Below are positions 59,199-64,000 of a stretch of 64,000 bases of DNA, piece after piece. Numbering within the stretch: the stretch's first letter is position 1; every line of letters begins with the position of its first letter. A model generated the notes under the pieces. It made no database searches and was not told the DNA's origin. It saw only the letters and a list, made by a program, of their open reading frames with translations. A program made the translations under genes and the position numbers. Source of the DNA: Acidimicrobiia bacterium (GTDB lineage Bacteria > Actinomycetota > Acidimicrobiia > IMCC26256 > DASPTH01); the NCBI GenBank assembly GCA_040880805.1, contig JBBDHW010000043.1, positions 18,561 through 82,560 of the forward strand, in the 5' to 3' direction.

Positions 59199-59243
59199 GC
59201 GAACGGCCGCGAGCCCGGTACGCCGGCCCGCAGTGAGCGACGA
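59199..59243 (-). repeat. REP-like palindromic element, copy 5 (degenerate)
   Basis: Read on the minus strand it begins TCGTCGCTCACTGCG, has GTA at the centre and ends GGGCTCGCGGCCGTTCGC, matching the flanks and right arm of the consensus. The left arm (GGCCGGC) has drifted, so pairing is weaker. It lies between the convergent stops of sufC and the L,D-transpeptidase. Confidence 0.7.
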
Positions 59244-59247
59244 ATTA

Positions 59248-60075
59248 TCAGGTGATGACGACGGGTGTACCGATCGGCAGCGTCGACAGACGCTCGATCG
59301 AGTCGTTGGTGATGCGCACGCAGCCGTGCGACACGTCGCGACCGATATCACCCGGGTTGCTCGTGCCGTGGAGGCCGATCTGACCGTCACTGCCGGCGAA
59401 GTCCGTGAGCACATCGGAGTGCCCGGACAACCCGAACGCGAAGACGCCGTACCCGAGGTTCGGCGTCTTGTGCAGGTCGAGGGGATCGGTGATGTAGAAG
59501 ACTCCTGTGGGCGTGGGGTACTGCTCCGTACCGATCGCGACTCCGGTTTCGAAGTCGACGACCCCGTTGTGCAGAAGCCACAGGTGATGATCGGCGAGGC
59601 TCACGCGGATCTGCCACTCGAGCGGCGTCGAGACGTTCACGTCGGAGGCCTTGACCCACGCGGTCGAGCTGTTCGGACGAGTGGGTAGGTAGACGTGCAG
59701 CCAGTCTTGGTACTGGTCGAACGCGAGCAGTGTGCGCGGGATCAGGTACTCAGTTTTCTTCGTGAGCATCGCCATCGGTTCGGCGTTGTTGTCGGGTGCA
59801 CTGAAGACGGCGATGTCGTCGCCCTTGGTCGCGACAGCGCGGAACGGGACCCGAGCGAGATCTGCCGAGAGGTTCGCGCCCGTCGCGGGCTCCAGCGCAG
59901 ACGTGGCTCCAGTGGACGCGGCCCGTGCCTTGGTTCCGCTGTCACTGCCCGAGAGCGCGACCACGCCGATCCCGGCGGCCGCGACGACCAGCACGATCGC
60001 GCCAACCCATGCCCACACGCGCGTGCGGCGACGGTGACGCAGTTCGGTGCGCGATCTGATCTCCTGGTCGGTCAT
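59248..60075 (-). CDS. L,D-transpeptidase (YkuD) with membrane anchor
   Basis: 275 residues. A cytoplasmic basic start, one membrane helix (WAWVGAIVLVVAAAGIGVVA), a Thr/Ala linker, an SH3-like region (AVFSAPDNNAEPMAMLTKKT), then a YkuD domain with WQIRVSLADHHLWLL, PTPTGVFYITD and the catalytic SHGCVRITNDS. It cross-links peptidoglycan between meso-diaminopimelate residues. ATG at 60075. It lies between the two suf operons and is unlikely to be linked to them functionally. Confidence 0.92.
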   Translation of the reverse strand: MTDQEIRSRTELRHRRRTRVWAWVGAIVLVVAAAGIGVVALSGSDSGTKARAASTGATSALEPATGANLSADLARVPFRAVATKGDDIAVFSAPDNNAEPMAMLTKKTEYLIPRTLLAFDQYQDWLHVYLPTRPNSSTAWVKASDVNVSTPLEWQIRVSLADHHLWLLHNGVVDFETGVAIGTEQYPTPTGVFYITDPLDLHKTPNLGYGVFAFGLSGHSDVLTDFAGSDGQIGLHGTSNPGDIGRDVSHGCVRITNDSIERLSTLPIGTPVVIT

Positions 60076-60100
60076 GTGCCGGGAGTCTACCGGGATGCGC

Positions 60101-60289
60101 TCAGACGGTTCCACCGCCGGCCGGGGCCGGCTCTTCGAGGAGCTGTTCGAGGGACTCCACCTCGAGCAGGAGGAGACGGAGGTCGAGCAGGACATCGAGG
60201 ACCTCGGCGCTCGACACGAGGTCGCGCCCGCGGAAGCGCACCAACGCGTCGTCGACCACTTGGGTGAGCTGCTCCCGACTCGTCTCCAC
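60101..60289 (-). CDS. Small acidic helical protein, unknown
   Basis: 62 residues: ETSREQLTQVVDDALVRFRG and SSAEVLDVLLDLRLLLLEVE, then a Pro/Gly-rich end. GTG at 60289 is chosen because AGGAGG (60298-60303 on the minus strand) is eight bases upstream; the frame is open to 60346. It is leucine-rich and may be a coiled coil. No family recognised. Confidence 0.5.
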   Translation of the reverse strand: METSREQLTQVVDDALVRFRGRDLVSSAEVLDVLLDLRLLLLEVESLEQLLEEPAPAGGGTV

Positions 60290-60385
60290 TGTCACCGCCT
60301 CCTCGTCTGTGCGTTCGTACACCCTACTGTCCGTTCGTTTCACCACCGTGTCGCGTATGTAAGGGCCGTGTCACGCACCACGGCG

Positions 60386-60871
60386 TTACGACGCTTCGGC
60401 CTCGATCTCGTCGAGCCCTTGCTGGAGGGTGTTCCACGCCAAGGTGGCGCATTTGATACGTACTGGGAACTTCACGACACCTTGGAGTGCCTCGAGATCG
60501 CCGAGGGGCACACCTTCGAGCTCGGCGCGGAGATCGTCGCCGTCGGCGTCGCCCTCGAGCTTCGATTCGTGGATCGACATCAGCGCCTTGAACACACGAA
60601 TGAGCCGGCGCGCGTCGGCGACCGAGAGTCCCTTCACGGCTGACGACATCATCGACGTGGATGCTTGGCTGATCGAGCAACCCTGTCCCGCGATCTTGAG
60701 GTCGGTGACCGTGTCGCCGTCGACGTCGAGGTAGAGCACTACTTCGTCACCGCACAGGGGGTTGAAGCCCTCCGCCTTGTGCGCGGGCGGCACGGGCAAC
60801 TCGCCGCGGTTTCGCGGCGCGCGGTAATGGTCGAGGATGATCTCGCGGTACAGGTCTTCGAGGCCGGGCAT
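60386..60871 (-). CDS. sufU: Fe-S scaffold / sulfur acceptor SufU
   Basis: 161 residues of IscU/SufU type: LYREIILDHYRAPRNRGEL, NPLCGDEVVLYLDVDG (first Cys), AGQGCSISQASTSMMSSAVK (second Cys), and VKFPVRIKCATLAWNTLQQG (third Cys). The extra segment between Cys 2 and Cys 3 marks SufU, which takes persulfide sulfur from SufS with zinc at its active site. It lies 18 bases after sufS. Confidence 0.95.
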   Translation of the reverse strand: MPGLEDLYREIILDHYRAPRNRGELPVPPAHKAEGFNPLCGDEVVLYLDVDGDTVTDLKIAGQGCSISQASTSMMSSAVKGLSVADARRLIRVFKALMSIHESKLEGDADGDDLRAELEGVPLGDLEALQGVVKFPVRIKCATLAWNTLQQGLDEIEAEAS

Positions 60872-60889
60872 CGTGTCTCCTTGACGGCC

Positions 60890-62143
60890 CTAGATGGCGA
60901 AGAATTTCTCGGCTCGCTCGAGCCCGTCGACCAGAGCGTCGATATCTGCTTCGTCGTTGTAAACGTAGAACGACGCGCGTGTGTTGGCGGGCACCCCCAG
61001 GACGCGCATCAGGGGCTTGGCGCAGTGATGGCTCGCGCGTACGCAGACGGCGTCTTCGTCGAGCACCTGCGAGATGTCGTGCGCATGGATGCCGTCGAAC
61101 CCGAAGGAGACGATCCCGCCACGCATTTCGGTGCCGCCCGGCCCGTGGACATGGATGCGCTCGCCGAAGCGGTCACTGAGCGCGCGCAACGTGTACTGGG
61201 TGAGCCGACGCTCGTGCTCGCGCACGGTGTCCATGCCGAGGGCCTCGAGATAGTCGATGGCTGCGGCGAGCCCGGTGGCCTCGGCGATGGGCATCGTGCC
61301 GGCCTCGAACTTCCACGGCACCTCGTTGGGGACGTAGCCGTCTTTGCGCACGTCGAGGATCATCTCCCCGCCCCCGAGGAACGGCGGGATCGCCTGGAGC
61401 AGTTCGGGGCGGGCCCAGAAGCCGCCGATGCCGCTCGGGCCGAGCATCTTGTGCCCGGTAAATCCGACGAAATCTGCGTCCCACTCCTGCACGTCGACTG
61501 AACCGTGCGGCACCGCTTGCGCGGCGTCGACGAGCACCGTGGCGCCTGCGGCGTGCGCGGCATCGGCGAGGAAACGGACGTCGTTGACGGTACCGAGCAC
61601 GTTCGACATCGCGGTGAACGCGAAGAGCTTCGCGCCGTCGAGCAGACGGTCGAGCTCGCTGAGATCGAGGCGGTAGTCGTGGTCGATCGGCACCCACCGC
61701 AGCTCGACCCCGCGTTCGGCGCAGAGGATGTGCCACGGCACGATGTTGGCGTGGTGCTCCATCTCGGTGACCACGATCGCGTCGCCCTCGTCGAGGTTCG
61801 TACGCCCCCACGAATGCGCGAAGAGGTTGATCGCCTCGGTGATGTTCTTCGTGAAGACGACCTCGTTCGCGTTGCCCGCGCCGAGGAAGCGGGCGGTCTT
61901 CGCGCGCGCGAGCTCGTACTGCGCGGTCGACTCTTCGGCGATCGTGTAGACGCCGCGGTGGATGTTCGCGTAGTAGGTGCGGTAGTGCTCGTCCATCGCG
62001 TCGAGCACCGACTGCGGCTTCTGTGACGACGACGCGGAGTCGAGGTACACGAGCCGCTTCCCGTTGACCGTGCGCGACAGGATCGGGAAGTCGGCCTTGA
62101 CACGGGCGAGATCCAGGCTCACTTTCCGCTCTCTCGGCTCCAT
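60890..62143 (-). CDS. sufS: Cysteine desulfurase SufS
   Basis: 417 residues. PLP lysine in FVGFTGHKMLGPSGIGGFW, upstream NITEAINLFAHSWGR and VTEMEHHANIVPWHILCAE, and the active-site Cys in the late RASHHCAKPLMRVLGVP. It takes sulfur from cysteine for cluster assembly. ATG at 62143 overlaps the sufC stop (TAATG). Confidence 0.96.
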   Translation of the reverse strand: MEPRERKVSLDLARVKADFPILSRTVNGKRLVYLDSASSSQKPQSVLDAMDEHYRTYYANIHRGVYTIAEESTAQYELARAKTARFLGAGNANEVVFTKNITEAINLFAHSWGRTNLDEGDAIVVTEMEHHANIVPWHILCAERGVELRWVPIDHDYRLDLSELDRLLDGAKLFAFTAMSNVLGTVNDVRFLADAAHAAGATVLVDAAQAVPHGSVDVQEWDADFVGFTGHKMLGPSGIGGFWARPELLQAIPPFLGGGEMILDVRKDGYVPNEVPWKFEAGTMPIAEATGLAAAIDYLEALGMDTVREHERRLTQYTLRALSDRFGERIHVHGPGGTEMRGGIVSFGFDGIHAHDISQVLDEDAVCVRASHHCAKPLMRVLGVPANTRASFYVYNDEADIDALVDGLERAEKFFAI

Positions 62144-62907
62144 TACGCCGCCGCTTCGGTGCGGAAGCTGTCGAAGCCGTCGGCCTCGATGCGCTCGGCG
62201 AGCTCGGGGCCTCCGGTGGCGACGACGCGGCCGTCGAGCAGCACGTGAACCACGTCGGGGGTGAGGTGCTCGAGGATGCGCTGGTAGTGCGTGATGAGCA
62301 GGATCCCGAGTGCCGGACGATCGCTGCGGATCTCGGTGATGCCGTGCGCGACGTTGCGGAGCGCGTCGATGTCGAGGCCGCTGTCGGTTTCGTCGAGCAC
62401 CGCGATGTCGGGGTCCATCAGCGCCATCTGGAGGATCTCGTTTCGCTTCTTCTCACCACCCGAGAAGCCCTCGTTGAGGTACCGCTCGGTGAAACGGTCG
62501 TCCATGCCCAGGCGCTTCGTCCACTCCATCAGCCAGATGCGGACCTCGAGCACCGACAGGTCGGGGATGCCCTTGCGGGCGGCGATCGCCTGCCGGAGGA
62601 AGTTGAGCACGCTCACCCCGGGGATCTCCTCGGGGTGCTGGAAGCCGAGGAAGAGGCCGCGGGCAGCGCGCTCGTCGGTGGGGAGCTTCGTGATGTCCTC
62701 GCCCTCGAGGCGGATGCTGCCGGCGGTGATCTCGTAGGCGGGGTTCGCGAGCAGGGTCTTGGCCAGCGTGGACTTTCCGGACCCGTTGGGGCCCATCAAG
62801 GCGTGCAGCTCGCCCGCCAGGACCGTCAGGGTGACCCCGCGCAGGATCTCGTGCCCCGCGACGGCAACGTGGAGGTGGTCGATTTCGAGCAGCGGGACGC
62901 CGTCCAT
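62143..62907 (-). CDS. sufC: SufC ATPase (second copy)
   Basis: 254 residues. Walker A MGPNGSGKST, signature NEGFSGGEKKRNEILQMALM, Walker B IAVLDETDSGLDIDAL and switch ILLITHYQRIL. It is closer to the usual SufC length and sequence (GFQHPEEIPGVSVLNFLRQA) than the copy at 58392. ATG at 62907 fits a -10 (TAATAC, plus-strand 62918-62923) ten bases upstream; ATG at 62916 would touch the -10. It heads sufC-sufS-sufU. Confidence 0.95.
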   Translation of the reverse strand: MDGVPLLEIDHLHVAVAGHEILRGVTLTVLAGELHALMGPNGSGKSTLAKTLLANPAYEITAGSIRLEGEDITKLPTDERAARGLFLGFQHPEEIPGVSVLNFLRQAIAARKGIPDLSVLEVRIWLMEWTKRLGMDDRFTERYLNEGFSGGEKKRNEILQMALMDPDIAVLDETDSGLDIDALRNVAHGITEIRSDRPALGILLITHYQRILEHLTPDVVHVLLDGRVVATGGPELAERIEADGFDSFRTEAAA

Positions 62908-62924
62908 GCCTGCCATCGTATTAG

Positions 62925-62940
62925 CACTACGCCCGTAGTG
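62925..62940. promoter_or_regulatory. Candidate suf operator, copy 2
   Basis: Perfect seven-base arms CACTACG and CGTAGTG with two bases between. It lies directly upstream of the -10 (TAATAC on the minus strand) of the sufC-sufS-sufU operon. Over 22 positions on the plus strand it matches the site before sufB at 17, including CGTAGTGGAAA. Confidence 0.62.
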
Positions 62941-62970
62941 GAAACCCTGGCACACCTGCTCTGGTGGTGA

Positions 62971-63999
62971 TCAGTCGCAGGTCACGGTTTCGTACAGGCG
63001 CTCGTAGGCGGCGACCATCGCGTCGGCGCTGAAGTTGTGGCTCACCCGCTCGCGACACACGACGGGCGAGCAGCGACCGACCTCGGCAACCGCCTGGACG
63101 AGGCCGTCGATGGATTCGCGCAGATACCCGGTAACGCCTTCGTCGACGAGCTCGACGGCTGCGCCGGCGGGACACGCGACGACCGGTGTTCCGCATGCCA
63201 TCGACTCCACCATCACGAGCCCGAACGGCTCCGGCCACTGGATGGGGAACACCATCGCCCGGGCGCGGCCGAGCAGGTCGACCTTGCGTTCGTGCGGGAT
63301 CGCCTCGTACACCTCGACCTCGTCGTGCAAGAGCGGCGCGACGATCTCGTCCCAGTACGCGCGCTCGAACGGCTCGTTCTTTTTGACGACCATCGCGAGC
63401 GGCAGCCCCGCGCGCCGCGCCACTTCGATCGCGAGTGTCGGTCCCTTGTCGGGATTCGCGCGGCCGATGTACACGAGGAAGTCGTCCTTCTCCTCGACCA
63501 ACGGATAGAGGTCGAGGTCGATCCCGTTGTGTACGACGCCCGCGTACCGGATGTCGGGGTTGTCGGCACGCTGCGCGTCGCTGATCGCGACGAGATGCAC
63601 GTAGTCGGCGAGCAACCCGTAGAGCTTGCGGCTGGGCTCGGTCCACGGGCCGTGCAGTGTATGCACCACTGGCGGTCGCCCGCGGCCCATCGCGCCGAGA
63701 GCGGGTCCCACGATGCCGCTGTGGTCGTGCACGACGTCGAAGTTGTCGGCGAGGTCGAGATACGCCGACGCGGCGTGGAACGCGTCGTACCACGTGTTGC
63801 CGAGGAGCGCCGGGTCGGGTGGGTCGAGCAGCGGGGTCACGAGCGTTGCCTTCGTGTGCGACCCTCCGCTCGCGAAGAGCGTGACGTCGTGGCCGCGTTC
63901 GGCCAGCCGGTCGGTGAGCAGCGCGACCACGAGCTCGATGCCGCCGTAACCGGCGGGAGGAACTGCGTACCAGGGTGGCGCGATCTCCGCGATCCTCAC
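62971..63999 (-). CDS. Glycosyltransferase family 4 protein
   Basis: 342 residues with the GT-B fold: RIAEIAPPWYAVPPAGYGGI and ELVVALLTDRLAERGHDVTL at the N-terminus, NFDVVHDHSG, VHTLHGPW, YIGRANPDKGP, and the donor-binding WPEPFGLVMVESMACGTPVV (E-x7-E). It transfers a sugar from a nucleotide donor; the acceptor is unknown. GTG at 63999 gives the usual N-terminus, but the window ends one base further, so an upstream extension cannot be excluded. Confidence 0.9.
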   Translation of the reverse strand: MRIAEIAPPWYAVPPAGYGGIELVVALLTDRLAERGHDVTLFASGGSHTKATLVTPLLDPPDPALLGNTWYDAFHAASAYLDLADNFDVVHDHSGIVGPALGAMGRGRPPVVHTLHGPWTEPSRKLYGLLADYVHLVAISDAQRADNPDIRYAGVVHNGIDLDLYPLVEEKDDFLVYIGRANPDKGPTLAIEVARRAGLPLAMVVKKNEPFERAYWDEIVAPLLHDEVEVYEAIPHERKVDLLGRARAMVFPIQWPEPFGLVMVESMACGTPVVACPAGAAVELVDEGVTGYLRESIDGLVQAVAEVGRCSPVVCRERVSHNFSADAMVAAYERLYETVTCD

Positions 64000-64000
64000 G

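Noticed and set aside
1-64000. tRNA, rRNA or riboswitch genes
   Set aside because: The intergenic gaps were read on both strands and none showed a tRNA cloverleaf, rRNA sequence or a riboswitch core that I recognise.

Overview
The window is GC-rich, almost fully coding DNA from an actinobacterium. Evidence for this is the two WhiB-family regulators, a DUF2342-type metalloprotease, UPF0182, an F420-type luciferase-fold oxidoreductase, ECF sigma and RseB-like genes, SufU-type Fe-S assembly, and many GTG and leaderless starts. MreB together with a DivIVA-type protein and a fused AhbA/AhbB-like siroheme decarboxylase fits the Acidimicrobiia best, but that placement is inference. No rRNA, tRNA, CRISPR array or intact transposon was seen.

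Layout. 0-6.4 kb: end of a WYL regulator, secreted nuclease, esterase, xseAB, a GNAT protein, and an AAA_14/DUF4143 ATPase preceded by 23-bp tandem repeats. 6.4-16 kb: SMP-30 hydrolase, a MoxR ATPase and VWA protein flanking a lipoprotein/membrane-protein pair, a kinase-PIN chimeric remnant, macro-domain protein, WhiB, PhyH-type dioxygenase, formiminotransferase and LLM oxidoreductase. 17-21 kb: envelope stress block (tatA, ECF sigma, anti-sigma, RseB-like, second WhiB, HtrA-like protease); the sigma gene and the protease carry the same promoter, GGAACC-N17-CGTT.

21-38 kb is a phosphate/arsenate/polyphosphate neighbourhood: phoU, pstSCAB behind a Pho box and a long leader, pit with its DUF47 partner, a soluble PhoR-like kinase with its response regulator, a peroxiredoxin, an arsenic operon (ArsR, ArsI/CadI, aquaporin channel, ArsC), surE, a split MutT1 (histidine phosphatase plus Nudix), CYTH-CHAD and ppk. 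38-55 kb: MFS transporter, hydroxyacyl-CoA dehydrogenase, DUF2342 protease, atypical SDR, class V aminotransferase, fused siroheme-decarboxylase-like protein, trypsin-like protease, moaE, mreB with a CTG start, HEAT protein, PDZ-Lon protease, a DivIVA protein with an unusual Cys/His tail, and UPF0182. 55-63 kb: two suf operons pointing at each other (sufB-sufD-Rieske-sufC and sufC-sufS-sufU) whose promoters share an inverted repeat, with an L,D-transpeptidase between them. The window ends with a glycosyltransferase.

Two families of dispersed palindromes run through the window: a REP-like element (five copies) and a 54-55 bp palindrome (two copies). Compensatory changes in the REP stem suggest that the hairpin itself is maintained.
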